This document shows positions 22,784-35,202 of a stretch of 64,000 nucleotides of DNA, piece by piece. The stretch covers positions 6,448,001 to 6,512,000 of the forward strand of contig JAHCVI010000001.1 of assembly GCA_019096155.1 (NCBI GenBank), in the 5' to 3' direction. The notes below the pieces were generated by a model. The model was not told where the DNA came from and did no database searches. It worked only from the letters and a program-made list of their open reading frames with translations. The DNA is from Staphylotrichum longicolle (Eukaryota > Ascomycota > Sordariomycetes > Sordariales > Chaetomiaceae). Every line of letters begins with the position of its first letter. Within the stretch, counting starts at the first letter, position 1. Position numbers and translations under genes: made by a program.

Positions 22784-22980
22784 AAAGGAAGGAAGGGAAA
22801 GAAAGCGAGAAAAAAAGAAGAGAAAGGTGAAAAAGAAAGAAAAAAAAGAAAAAAAGGGCAAAAGAAGAAAGAAAAAAAAGACGGGGAGAAAAGAAAGGGA
22901 GGAAAGGAAGGAAACAAATCACAGAAGATCAGAGAAAGAAAGGGGCAGCGAAGAGAGAGAGGAAAGGGGGGCGAGGAAAA
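22784..22980 (+). repeat. Polypurine tract (about 93% A/G over 197 nt)
   Basis: By my count only 13 pyrimidines interrupt a run of A and G on the plus strand, in the 3' flank of the coiled-coil gene. A homopurine-homopyrimidine mirror-like run of this kind can form intramolecular triplexes; whether it does here is unknown. The flanking 22733-23560 holds no recognised gene. Confidence 0.85.
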
Positions 22981-23560
22981 TGAAAGGCAGATTCATCACA
23001 ATCCCAGCTCGCCAGCTTCAGACAACTGCGGAACAAGACCCGCAGCTCGCTCGTTGAGAGGGTGTGAGGATGGCAGAAGTCTGCTTTTGCATTTGGGAAG
23101 GGAAGATCCTCGGCCAAACATTGTTCTTTGAGATTCATGTAGCAGTACTCTGGGAAAACATACCTAAACTTGCGTCTGACTGTGCACCATGAGCGTGAAA
23201 CTGTTTGCTTGTCCCCCCATCTTCCCAGGGAGGCAAATAGAGCCTCTTCTCTTTCCAACGCATTCGTCGGCACCCTCATCGCCCACCATGCTCCCATAAC
23301 ACCAAGACTCGCAAAGATCCCAACACGTTGGAAGGAAAAGAGACGTGGTACAAAAGGTACAGGCTCATCAACCACAACGTCCGATATCAAGACAAAATCA
23401 AATCTCCCACATGACCAGATTAGCCCTCCGGTATTCTACACAAGCCAACCCCAACGCCTCGCCCCGACCAAACCCCCAACCCAAACCACATTAACACATA
23501 CACACCTACCCAACCATACCCAGTAATCACAAATCGAACAAAATAAAGAAGACGCCACCC
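22981..23560. other. Convergent spacer before the rhodopsin-type gene
   Basis: The coiled-coil and rhodopsin-type genes converge here. No coding sequence recognised; 3' UTRs expected. Confidence 0.55.
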
Positions 23561-25041
23561 TCACTTCTCCCCCTTCCCGGCAAGACTCTCCATCTCATAC
23601 CCGCTCGCCGTCGCCGGCGCCTTCTCCCCGGCCCCACTCTCGCTCATCCCCAGCGTGGCCGTGCTGTTCCCCGTCGCGGGCGCCGCCAGAATGCTGCTGT
23701 CGCTGCGGTTATCGTCTCTCGCCTTGGGCGGCCTCTCCTCCAGCTGCTGCGAGGCCCCCCGGCTCCCCTGCTGCTGCTCCTGCTGCTGGGAGCGCAGGCT
23801 AAAGTGGCTGAGGCGGCTGCGCTGGCTGCGCTGGGTCCGGTCGGCGGCGCGGTTGTGGTTGGCGCGGGCGGCGGCGCGGCGGTTCTCGTGGCCGCCGCCG
23901 ATCGAGTTGTGCCCGGCGGTCGAGGTCATGCCGCCGCTGGTGGTGGTGCGGGACGGGCCGTCTTCGCCCTCGCGGCGAAGGGACTTGAAGAGGTGGCGCA
24001 TCATGGGGATGGAGGCGGCGCAGATGGTGAGGGTGGGCTCGAGGAAGCCCCAGATGACCAGGGGGAGGGAGTTGTCTGAAGGAGGGCGTGTTGGGTTAGG
24101 GGGGAAATTTGGTGGGTGGGAAACGAAGGTGTTCTTACAGCTGAAGTCGTCTCCGTTGAGGACGGGGATGGTAGTCATTTTAACAATGCAGGTAATGCCG
24201 GCACTGAAAAGGTAGGTGTTAGTCTTGCGCCCGGGGGTGGGGAGACGACCACTGTCACATACAAGACACCCATGCTCATGGCGATCGCCACACCAATCTT
24301 TTCCCTGTTGTACATGTTGAACCTGAGGAGGAGTCGCCAGGGCAGCAGGGCGAGAGCAAAGTCGCAGAAAGTCGAGCAGGCTGGATCCGTCGCGGAGGGT
24401 TAGAGACTTCCAAAAGGGGATACAAAGCTGAGTTGGCGTACCTCCCACAAACAGACTGTACTTGACCGTGACAGAGGTCGGCCAACACTCTCCTGGGAGC
24501 ATTACGTTGTACGTCTTGGCGGGTGGGTTGCAAGAGACCCAAAAGAACAGTGCGCTGAGGTAGTGCGTCGTGTTGAGCAGAACGAGGAGGGCGATGATGA
24601 ACCATTTCATCCAGCCATCACTGAGTCTGAGCAGGGTGATAGCGAACGACGTCTTGCTGCAAGCCACCGCAATGATAGAGGTGAAACCAGAGATGTTGCT
24701 GAGAACACCAAAGGTAAGGAGGTTCTCGAGCGGTACCTGATAGAACCGCAGACCAAAGCCAAGACGCGCATTGGTTGTCGACGCTGCGCAGCTGGCGAGG
24801 AGGAGAATCTTGAGCACTCAAGTTAGACATGTGATGCGCCCAAAGTATGAGGTAGAGCCTTGGCGAACCATACCCAAGCAACAATGATGAAATAATCGTC
24901 CCACCATAGCCATCGACTGCGCATGAGTTTGCTGTAGAGTCGAAGGCCGAGAAAGGTGCCAGACAGCCCCATAAAACACCACAGCACGGCGATGATTGTG
25001 ACCCCTTTCGGGTTGGTCGAGAGATCAACGTAAACAACCAT
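23561..25041 (-). CDS. Seven-TM fungal rhodopsin-domain integral membrane protein
   Basis: Plasma-membrane protein of the Fung_rhodopsin/PTH11-neighbour type; the ligand is unknown and a sensing role is inference. Five exons: 25041-24874, 24808-24442, 24380-24263, 24203-24139, 24075-23561, giving 410 residues with consistent phases. Hydrophobic helices appear in order: VTIIAVLWCFMGLSGTFLGL, DDYFIIVAW-ILLLASCAA, GFTSIIAVACSKTSFAITLL, WFIIALLVLLNTTHYLSALF, FALALLPWRLLLRF, IGVAIAMSMGVFAGITCIV and PLVIWGFLEPTLTICAASIP. Family hallmarks include LRLYSKL, WWDDYF, SKTSFAITLLRL and EPTLTICAASIP. The cytosolic tail of about 140 residues is Ser/Arg/Gln-rich and probably disordered. It is not a retinal opsin: I see no Schiff-base lysine motif. 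There is no CFEM domain. Confidence 0.9.
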
Positions 25042-28000
25042 CGTTGCTGGTGTGGCGGGTCGGGCCGAGCGGCTGCGGCAGCGGCGTCAAGGAGTGGAGA
25101 GGCGACTGCAACATGAACTCATTCGGCCCGTTGACCGTTTTGTCTGTGTCGTCTTCAACGTCGTCTTCAACGTCGTTGCCGTCGTACGTGTAGTTGTCGT
25201 TGTCGTCCCTCACCGCGATCGGCGGTCGTCTTCCATGCCGGGCAGGCCGAAGAACTGGAGGGGCCCCTGAGAAATTGGCGGCGGGGACGACAAGAGTTTA
25301 TTGCAGAGCCAAGCGCAGGGCTGCAAAGATCTTCCGCCAGGATTGAGCCAGAGAAACGACGGTTTGCTCGCCCAGATGAGGGATTGGCAAATCTCGGTCG
25401 ATCAGAGGCCCACAACGGCATGTGGAGGGGTGCAGTAGCGGCTTCGCTAGCAGCTCTCAGGCTTCCTGGGCGGCACGACAGGCGATGGCGCCTCAGCCTG
25501 GGCTGGAAGCCGTGTTCTCTCCACAAAGCAAATGTCAAATCGGGAGCTTCCGCGCTCGCCAGGTTGGTGATGAATTCTGACCCGCATCTCTTGGCGGAAT
25601 AGCATTTGTTGCGCGAGACGGGGGCCATAACCAGAGTTCTGTCATCAGGGTCCCTCCTGAACCACGTTTTTCGTCGGCTCCGGCTGCCCGGGTCGCGGCA
25701 TGCGAGCGATCAACGCCTGTGGCTGCATTGGCAGCAATGCACTCCGCTGCCAAGAGTGACTCGCCGGCGGCGGGAGACGCTGAAATTTCTCCCTCTGAGC
25801 GTTTCGTTTGCGCGCATTTGCCCTCCTGGAGCCGTCTCTTTCAGAATCAGGGAAGCAAATCGTGCTGGATCTCGCCAAATCGATCCCGTTTCTGCCGGCC
25901 ACGAGCGGCGCAAAACGGGTAAGCGAGACATTTCTGCCGGCGCTTCCCAGGCGACATGAGGTGCCAGAGGGTCTGAGTGTGGGCACCCCCGGTCGCCGGA
26001 TATTTTATTGGCACCCAAGATGACAGGGGACGGGCCAACGCGAAGGCAACCTTGGACGAACTGTCTGTGCCGCAGAAACCACATCGGCGCCAGTGCACCC
26101 AACACGCAGACACTACCTTAGTCAACCACCAGGGCCGGTCCGCTTTCATGGGCAGGGAGAGCACAACGACCGATCCGAGCAGGGCCACGTCTTTGTCGCA
26201 GGGATCGTGGAACCAACGTGGAACCAACGTGGAAGCAAATCGGAAGCCAGATGTTGCTGTTGGATCGCCCACACGTGGAGATCCCCCGCTTGGAGAAATT
26301 CAGCAACACGTCTCCTGCAGGGATTTGAGCGCGAACTTACTCACACCGGCTCAAGCCGGATCGTCTGGGCGAGAACGAGCCAATGTCTCGTATGATTTTG
26401 AAAGCATTATTGCTCTGGCCCTGCTTGATGGCTGCCGTTTGAGCCGTGATTACCAAATCCACGGGTTAATCATCGTTATCTTGCTGACATTGCCGAAGCC
26501 ATGCTTGCGGTAATCTGGCCTTGGGCTCTGATGCCGTGGTGTTGGATTCCGGCAGAGATTTCGTACACTTGTTGGTGCTCCTGTGATCGACTCGGAGCTC
26601 ACGAAAGGTAAAGAAAGACATGTCTAACGATAGCAACCTAGCTGAGGTGTTTGACAACCAGAGACAGTGGGAGCTTGATGAGCGGCAGCAAAGCCGATTT
26701 CTTGTCTGAGTGCAACGCAGCGGCACTACCTCTAGGCAGGCGGCGTCGAATCGTCCAGTTCGGCGAGTCCAGATGGCGTCTTTCAGGTGGGACACTGAGG
26801 CAGCCTTGGAGGGAAGGAGGGAAGAGCAGGCCAGTTTCATGCACTGTGGTGGAGAGGTCATGAGATTCAACATCAAGGGAAAGCACAGTGGAGGATTTGT
26901 TCAGGTTCACACCTACCTTACTAACCTGAACACTGGCAGCACACCGCAACACGCCATTCAGAACTGCCCCAGTTTTGATTGTTTGCGCCTGAAGAGCAAA
27001 AAAAACCAGCAACAGCCTTTGATACTTTCTGCCTCGTTATTGTCAATATGGGTGGACTCGCCATATGAACTCCTGATAGAGATTGGTAAGGAAGAATATT
27101 GAAGCTTCTCGGTCGTGGTATTGAAGCTGAGAGAATCTGGAAAGTATTTGAGTTCTTGGCAAGTGTTCTTTGAACAACGACTGCGTCTCAGATACTCTAC
27201 ACCGCGCCTGAAGGACAACGCAGCTTAAGCACCAAGAAACGGTTTTGGCAAGCTTTCAGATTTCGACAAAGATCCCAATGTGTTTGAGGGAGAAGGCTCC
27301 AGTCTTTCTCTCTTTCCCTTTTGTTGAGGTTTATGGAGTACAAATCTAAAGGGCACAGCGGGTAATTAGTCCGGTTTTTCAAGGTTTCGATCCAGAAGTC
27401 CAAGGAATCGCCCGACAGCAGCCCTTTATCAGCAAGGTGGAACTCACAGCTCTGCAGTTGGCAGACTCTAACACACCAGACAATTTGGCGACCAAACTTG
27501 TCGAAGCGGACTTGTCTCAATTGATCAGTCTGTCGGGACTTCATAGACTCCCCGCCCACAATGGCAATGCCTCAACCCGGTTATCTCTCTCCCAAAACCA
27601 GCTCAATCAACCGAGAGGTGACAGTTGACCTCAGCACTTGCTGGCTTGAATTGTCAACTGATACATGTCAGGCTGACAACTCATGGCAATTTCCCGACAA
27701 GGGTACCGGAAGCCTTCCAGGCGAGCTTCAGACGAAGACATCAAGCTTATTCCATCCGTAGCAACATGCTCCGGGTAGGCACCAGTTTCGAATACTGTTC
27801 GTCATTACCTATATACCTACGTGATAGTTTATTCGCACCCGAGGACCCCCACAACCCTTTTGCGTGTCAGCTTGGTACAAACCAGACTTGATTAGGAGAA
27901 CTGTGCGCTATTTGGACAAGGAATCGGTTTTCTCTGCATGAGTTTGACCGGAGAACTTGGTGGTGATTGAACAACTCAGCATCATCATTCAGATTCTCCC

Positions 28001-30960
28001 TACGTGCAAGCTATCGCCCAAACCCAAAGTTTAGATCAGGACATGTAGCAGAGCAAATTCATGCTCTTCTCTATCTCTCTGCATTTACAGACCACATACA
28101 TCTCTGCATTTACAGACTACATGCAAACAGGGTTTTCGGGGATCGACGCGGTTCGGGCCTTGGATTTTCCGCGTTTTTGAACTCTGGTCGCAATCTTATA
28201 GTCCTCACCTCGTCATCACCATGCGCACCTTGATTCCCATCAGGCAGTGGCTTTATGAGTTCTTTCGATGTTGAATGTGTTGAGAAATGAAACCACATAC
28301 CATGTTTGGTTTTCTCTTCAGTGGAGAGTTTGGTTTCTCTTCAACAGAGCGGCAAGTGTCTATTCTCGCTCTTGATTTATCTCCTTTCCTCTCCCTTTTT
28401 GTCCCTTTGCTTTTTCCCTCAAACTTAAGACTGATTAGAGTGTGTCTGAATTTGCATTCTAATCCGCTCCAAGGCTTGGCCTAGGTGCTTCTAGAGAAGC
28501 TGTCGTTTGACAAACTCCCGCTAGTGGCTATTGTCATTGTTAGCTGGACAACATCTGCTGTGTCCTAGGTAAAAGTTCGTGTTTCGTCTCATACTCGGCC
28601 CCCTGACCACTTCCACATCCACGGGGCAATCTCGAGACCCGAAGGGCTGCAGACTCGACATGCGAGTGCTCTGATGGATGTAACACTCCAAGTTAAGCTA
28701 TGTATCACATGCATCGGTGTGGCCCGCGTTCCTGTCTCTTCATGCCATCAAAGCCTTGGACAGCCCGTTCAGGAACTGCGCATGGGAGATGTTTCCAATC
28801 AAGACGGGGACTCGAGCTTGTATGGCGGCCTAGATCAGACTCTGAGATTCCCTGCCGCGATCCTGAAAGGCAGCGTATAGTCAGACTCGTGATGTCCCAG
28901 ACAGTTCGGATTCGACTTGCGGCAAACCCTGCTTATCTCCTGACTCTATGCGTGACAGCATGATGAAGGGATGGGGTAGGCCACAAAGGGGTTTGGGCCC
29001 TCGAATCGGAGCATTGAGGTGGTAGAGGGTATTCACAGGCAAAGAATTGGAGCAGCAAACGTTATTTGGCACCGTAATCCCCAAGCCGGGATGAATTGGG
29101 GTGAGCAGGGAGATTGCTGTGTTGTCCTAAGCTCTTACGCCCAATGGCCCGGGGCTCTACTTTGTAGAACTTCCTTGAGGGTAGAGACAGAGGTTGGCTG
29201 TCCTGGGCTGGGTTGGGCCTCTTATTAAAGTTTGAGAGAGTTCCCAGAGCAAGTCAGACATGGCCCTGGTGATCACTTCTCGGCAAGAAAAAAGTGTGGT
29301 CATGTCAAACATTTCTTTGAAGGTGGATGCACTACAACCATGTTCCACAGTGCGCCTCTGCTCCATGGTCGTCCTCGAGAGTTCTGGTTGTTTGTGTGTC
29401 GAAGGCAAGCCGGTTCCTGAGCGACTCCAACACAAGATCCATGTTGGGGGAAGGTGGGGCTGTTGATGAAAGATTCCAGAATCCAGAATGGTCCACAACG
29501 GTTGCTTGACTTGATGCAGTTGGCCCCCCCCCCTTTAAGGACCCCTTTTTCTTTCGAAGGGATTTTTGGAGATGAAGTGTCTCCTTGTCGACACTATCGG
29601 TACAAAGAAACTTGTCAGTTCAATGCTCTGGCACCATACCACCGGTCAATGTGCGAATTGTTAGCGCCTGTTTGAAGGCCCGGGACATGGTCAGTCCTTC
29701 CCAGGCGCGAGGTGTTGGCGTCACGTTGCTCGATCAACTGGCTCTCGAGACCCCGGAAGGGACAAGGCAGGTTTCAGGGTTGGGTGCTGACGGGATTGGC
29801 TGCACCGCCGTGCCCCTGCCAACTTCGCATCGCAACATGCCCCACCAAGTAATTCCGCGTCGCATCATTGCGCTGCCGCCGGCGACTGTCCAGCCAGGTC
29901 CATTCCCGGATCTCTCGCCCAGGCGCTGATTCCTCCTGGAAACATATCAACAAATACTCATTCTATCTCGGTGTCCGCGCCCGCTCGCTGACATCCTCGA
30001 GTCCACCTCAATTCTTTTACGCCCGCTCTCTGCCGCATCGCCTTGCGACCCTTCCCCCACCCTTCTTTCCGTCGCATCGATATCCGAACCGCAGAAGGCG
30101 GACAGTTCGTTTGCACATTGGCGCCCTGCAGCAACACTGCAGACTCGACCTTCCAACCCGCAGGTTTTCGATGCGCAACCGTCTATGACGTCCTTGCCAA
30201 CACTCGGCCAAGAGAACAACATATCCACTTCTCCCGCCTTCTCTGCGAAACATTCCAGTCTCGGATACCCACTTCAGGTAAGGCATTGTCGCAACTTGCA
30301 GTTCCGGCTTCCAGGTGCTGCCCCTTGTGCCCCTCATTCCCTCATCAGCACTCCCGGGCGACCCTGGCGACCCCCGTTCCAGCCAGGCCCGCTGCCCTGA
30401 GACCCTCATCGTATTCGACAATCATACCGACTTTCAACCGCGAATTGCAGTCGATCTAGAGTCAGCATAGTAGATCTGACTGTTGAGTGCTGGAGCTCTC
30501 CACTCCCGGGCTCTGTTTTGGCTGGATCCGGCATGGGTAAGCTGGCCCTGTGAGGGTGGCGCGCCCCATGTCTCGAGGCATTCGCGCACGAACGACGACT
30601 CCCACATCGCCGCTGGGCCAGTCCCGAGGCCCAGTCAAGTTGAAGCGCAAGCATCGCGCCGCATCCTAGCCACCGACCTTTTTCCCCTTTCCGACGACCC
30701 GCTCCCCGGTGTCGAATCAAGTCTTGTTGCATATTAACTTGGCTGGACCCGGTGTAGTGGACATCAAAAAGCTAACCCAGCTGTGTGTCGGGACAGGCCT
30801 CGACTTTTCTCCGTCGACAAGCCCCTCCATTCGATCCTGCCCTTCCCCACCACGGGCTCCATCCGCGCCGTTATCGAGAGCAACTGCCCACGCGCGCGCA
30901 CGACCTCCGTCACCCGACCCCGTTTTGTGAGCTTAGTTGTCGATTTCTCTCTCGCGCACA
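25042..30960. other. Six-kilobase gene-free stretch, AT-richer from about 26.4 to 29.9 kb
   Basis: This is the largest gap in the window. Short frames on both strands match no family I know, and stop codons are dense in all frames from about 26.4 to 29.9 kb, where A/T rises compared with flanking genes. That fits old, mutated repeats or long regulatory DNA; I found no transposase, reverse transcriptase or terminal repeats. The last kilobase is pyrimidine-rich and GC-richer and is probably promoter and 5' UTR of the SRPK gene. A 25-bp tandem duplication lies at 28076-28125. Confidence 0.5.
28076..28125 (+). repeat. 25-bp tandem duplication
   Basis: The sequence beginning TCTCTGCATTTACAGAC occurs at 28076-28100 and again at 28101-28125; the copies differ at two positions, both transitions. 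Confidence 0.85.
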
Positions 30961-33705
30961 ATGAACGGCGCGCAGCACACCAAGGACACGCTGGCGCAAA
31001 AGCCGCCGCAAGGCGCGACAGCACCGGCGGCGTCGGCGAACGGCAGCAACAACTCGACAATAAATAAGAAGAGGAAAAAGGACGGCCTGAAGCCCATCAT
31101 CACCACGGAGGGTCCTGGGTACGTGCATTCATATGCTTTCTGCCCCACTGCAAGGGATCGTTGGATTACCTGCTATTTTTCCATCTCTCCTTTCCCCCAT
31201 CTCCAGCACCGGCTTTCGGGCGTGTTTGTCCCTCGTGTTGGGTTCGCGGGATCAGGTTCCCTCAACTTTGCGACCACATTGCGCAGCTCGTGCCCCAGCG
31301 AGGTGGCGGGGTGCGACAGGCGGGCCATGGGACCCATGGACCCATGGAGGGGAAAGCCCAGCACTTCGTACCCATGCGCGCATGCTGCGACATCACACAA
31401 CGCGGGCGCATGGTCATAGGGGATCCCCAAGCTCAGAAAGGGAAACGTCGTGCAGATATTTTGATGAGTCCGTGGCTCTAGTGAGCCGGGCCGCCCTCTG
31501 CCTTGCACCGCTGCCACCGCCTTACCCCGAATCTCCCCTCTCCTTACCGCTTCCCGACTCCTCCCGCCCGCAGGGGGAAGCGACATCAACTTGTCACTAC
31601 TACTGCTGCTCTCGAAGCTGGCCACACACACCACCCAACACACTCACTTCCCTTTTTGTTGGCCCCACTGCGATTGCGCAGCCAACTTGCGAGATGAAGA
31701 CGATGTTGAAGTCAAGGTTTCTCTTTCCCCTTTGAAACAACATTCCGCATCCCCCTCCCCCTTGTTTGTTGGGCTGCTGAAAGTTTGGCACCTTGCACCG
31801 TGCGCAAAGCCGCAGCCTGACCGATTCAAAACCCCGCCACCTTGCTTTGCCCCCAGGCAACGTCGTCGGGAAGTCGGGCATTGCATTTGCTTGCACTCGC
31901 CTCGAACTGCTGCAATGTACATACAGACTGAACCGCCCGCTTACACATGGATTCCTGCAGGGCCGCTCACCTCGCATCAGCCATGACACATTCACCGACA
32001 TCATCTTCCTCACCAGAGGACGCCGCCGAGAACACTGCCGACGAAGAAGACTCTGAGGATTACTGTAAGGGAGGATATCACCCAGTCACCATCGGGGAGA
32101 AGTTCAAGGACGGGAAGTATACAGTCGTGCGGAAGCTGGGTTGGGGCCACTTCTCGACGGTCTGGCTGTCAAAGGACAACACAACGGGGAAACATGTCGC
32201 CCTCAAGGTCGTACGCTCTGCCGCTCACTACACCGAGACCGCCATCGACGAGATCAAGCTGCTCAACAAGATCGTCCAAGCGAATCCGAACCACCCCGGC
32301 CGTAAGCACGTCGTCAGTCTTTTGGATTCGTTTGAGCACAAGGGCCCCAACGGCACACATGTGTGCATGGTGTTTGAGGTCTTGGGGGAGAACTTGCTGG
32401 GCTTGATCAAGAAGTGGAACCATAGGGGGATCCCGATGCCGCTCGTTAAGCAGATCACAAAACAGGTGCTCTTGGGGCTCGACTATCTGCATCGGGAATG
32501 CGGCATCATCCACACGGACCTGAAGCCTGAAAACGTCCTGATCGAGATCGGCGACGTCGAGCAAATCGTCAAGCGGGTAGTCAAGACCGAGCCCAACGAC
32601 AAGGCGGATAGCAACCGGAACGGTCGCCGGAGGCGGAGGACGCTCATCACAGGGAGCCAGCCGCTGCCGTCGCCTCTAAACGCGAGCTTCAACACAAACT
32701 CTCTTTTCCCGTCCCCTGGGTCACACAGCCTTGGCCAGATGCTGCACGAAGGCAAGCCCGTCTATCTGTGTCATGCACTTCCCCCTACTGACCGTTGTTC
32801 CACAGGCAACAAGTCAAAAGAGCCGTCACCGAAACCTGGCACAGACAACACCGAGGAGAACCAAAAACAGCGGGAAAAGACGGCGGATCTCTTGACGAGG
32901 GAAGTCTCGGGCATTTCGCTGGATAAGGCCGCCACGCCCCTTTCGACCACTGGCGAGAAGCGCAAGGCCGATGACATGCAGGCCTGCGACATCATCAGCG
33001 TCAAGATTGCCGATCTCGGGAATGCCTGCTGGGTAAACCACCACTTTACCAACGACATCCAAACACGCCAGTACCGCTCTCCCGAGGTAATCCTCGGCGC
33101 CAAGTGGGGAGCAAGCACCGACGTCTGGAGCATGGCCGCCATGGTACGCGCCCCCCTCTCCCCTTCCTTTCCCCCCCCTCCCCTTCCTTTCCCCGCCCCT
33201 CCCCCCTCCCCCCCCAACCCTTCCCGTGTCCCCACCCGCTAACCAATCCACCCACCCCTGGTAGGTCTTTGAACTCATCACGGGCGACTACCTTTTCGAC
33301 CCGCAGTCGGGCACCAAGTACGGCAAGGACGACGACCACATCGCGCAGATCATCGAGCTGCTGGGTCCCTTCCCCAAGTCGCTATGCCTCTCGGGCAAGT
33401 GGTCGCAGGAGATCTTCAACCGCAAGGGCGAGCTGCGCAACATCCACCGCCTACGCCACTGGGCGCTGCCCGACGTGCTGCGCGAGAAGTACCACTTCAA
33501 GGAGGACGAGGCCAAGCGCATCGCCGACTTCCTCGTCCCCATGCTCGAGCTGATGCCCGAGAAGCGCGCTAACGCGGGGGGCATGGCGGGCCACGGCTGG
33601 CTCGAGGACACACCGGGCATGAAGGGGGTCAAGATCGACAAGGTGGAGGTGGGCAGCCGCGGGGAGGGTATAGATGGCTGGGCGAGCGAGGTGAGGAAGC
33701 GTTAG
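30961..33705 (+). CDS. SR-protein kinase (SRPK/Sky1 family)
   Basis: Ser/Thr kinase that phosphorylates RS domains of splicing and mRNA-export factors. Proposed exons are 30961-31118, 31961-33143 and 33265-33705 (593 residues). The N-lobe has YTVVRKLGWGHFSTVWLS and ALKVVRSAAHYTETA. The catalytic loop is IIHTDLKPENVLI and the DFG equivalent is KIADLGNACW, both SRPK hallmarks; TRQYRSPEVILGAKW and ASTDVWSMAAMVFELITGDY complete the C-lobe start. A spacer of about 140 residues splits the lobes, as in SRPKs. The last intron (GTACGC...GGTAG, 121 nt) is secure. The first exon and its 842-nt intron keep frame with good borders, but a start at 31947 or 31983 is possible. If longer, it adds a basic Ala/Asn-rich leader. 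Confidence 0.9.
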
Positions 33706-34095
33706 AGAGGGATGAGGCTCAGTGAGCGAAGCGAAGCAGGGGAAAGGTATGGACAGCAAAGGAATTGAACTGAGTGACTGGGTGGTGGTGGTTGTGGGTG
33801 GGTGTTTTGGGAAGCGAAACGGGGGCGGGGCGGGTTTATCTTGTCTTGCCTGTCTATTTTTTTTTCTTGTCTTTTTGTGTGTCTTTTTTTCTGCACTGCA
33901 CAACAAAGCTCTGTCTCTCGCTCTGTTTCTTGTCTTCTGTGTTCACTCTCTTGCCCTTGCTGATGATGATATACACCTGCGTGCCCTGCGGTACAATATA
34001 TTTTAAACGAAACGATCTTCCCGCATCTTTCTTGTTTTTTTCTTTCCATTCTTTTTATAGCAAAGACCTCTTTTTGTTTTTTCCTTTTCGCCATT

Positions 34096-34154
<59 letters not shown>

Positions 34155-35202
34155 GAACATTGGGATGCCATTCTTATTCATGCTTCCATGTCACTGTTTC
34201 TTACACTCCTTATTTCGACTTTCTGTCGCTGCTGCCGCGAGGAGGAAAAGAAGCTGTGGTTTTCTCTTTTCTTCTCATTTTGGCTTTACTAGATGATGAT
34301 GATGGTTATTTTTTTTTTCGCTTCAGCTTTCATGCCCCTTGATGAACCGCCTTTTTCCATCTTCAATTTACTGCGTCCTGACTTCCTCTTTCACTTTTAT
34401 GTTGCATCTGGGGATTTTTGGGTGGTTGGAGAAAGGGGAGAGAGAGATGTATCTAGGCTGCCCAGTCGCCCTGCCCCCCTTTGCCCTTGCCGTTTCCTTG
34501 TCCATGCATGCATGGGCCGACCGACACTCGGACTCACCAACAACTTACTCCATTCATCCTCCCCCCCCCGGTCATCTCGCTCAGCCTGTTGGCCGTTGGG
34601 GCACCCTCTTTTATTTCTGTTGTGGGCGGGTTTCATGAACCATGATGGATAGACAACGTTTGGCTTTTGGTACCCTTTTTATACTTGCCCCTTGCGACAT
34701 GTCACAGGCCGTCTCACAGGTGGCATGTGGGTGGCTCGACGCGATGCTCCGGTTATACAGATCGAGTGTATTCCGTTACTCTTGATGCTCACCTTTCGCT
34801 CTGTTGGTTCGAGATGCTTGTTGCTTTTGCCCTGGGATGCTGCATAGATAGTAGTGCCTGATGACGTTCATAGGGAGCGAGGTAATGAAAAGTCTTTGTT
34901 GCGGTCCGTTGACTCCATTGCCGTTCATCTCCCCTTCGTGACACATTAGAGGACGAGGTTCCATATTAGCTGATATTGGCCAGGTTGGCGCAGCAAGGGG
35001 AGGATAAGTAGCGTCTCCCTGATCCCAGATACCAGCTGAACCAACCCAACAGAAACGGAACCCAAGCACCATGCCCCTATCGTAACACAGAAGTCAGAAA
35101 CCCGCAGACTCAATCTATGCGGGCCGTCGCCGCCCCCATATCAACCTCTGCCCAAGCGCCGTAGCGGCTCCATCCAACCACTGTCTCTTATCCCGGCCGA
35201 CA
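33706..35202. other. Convergent spacer with extreme T-rich tract
   Basis: SRPK and iws1 converge on this 1.5 kb. From about 33.85 to 34.4 kb the plus strand is strongly T-rich, peaking in the 56-base T run listed separately. No protein gene recognised. Confidence 0.6.
34098..34153 (+). repeat. Uninterrupted run of 56 T
   Basis: A pure T homopolymer by direct reading, about 390 bases downstream of the SRPK stop codon. Length in the real genome is uncertain because such runs are poorly resolved by most sequencing methods. Confidence 0.9.

Noticed and set aside
21956..22861. 301-codon minus-strand frame
   Set aside because: Antisense of the coiled-coil gene and the polypurine tract; composition is explained by the repeats.
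32760..32805. Possible 46-nt intron in the SRPK spacer (GT...CTGAC...CACAG)
   Set aside because: Its length is not a multiple of three and removing it breaks the frame of the second kinase lobe; leaving it in keeps a continuous SRPK protein.
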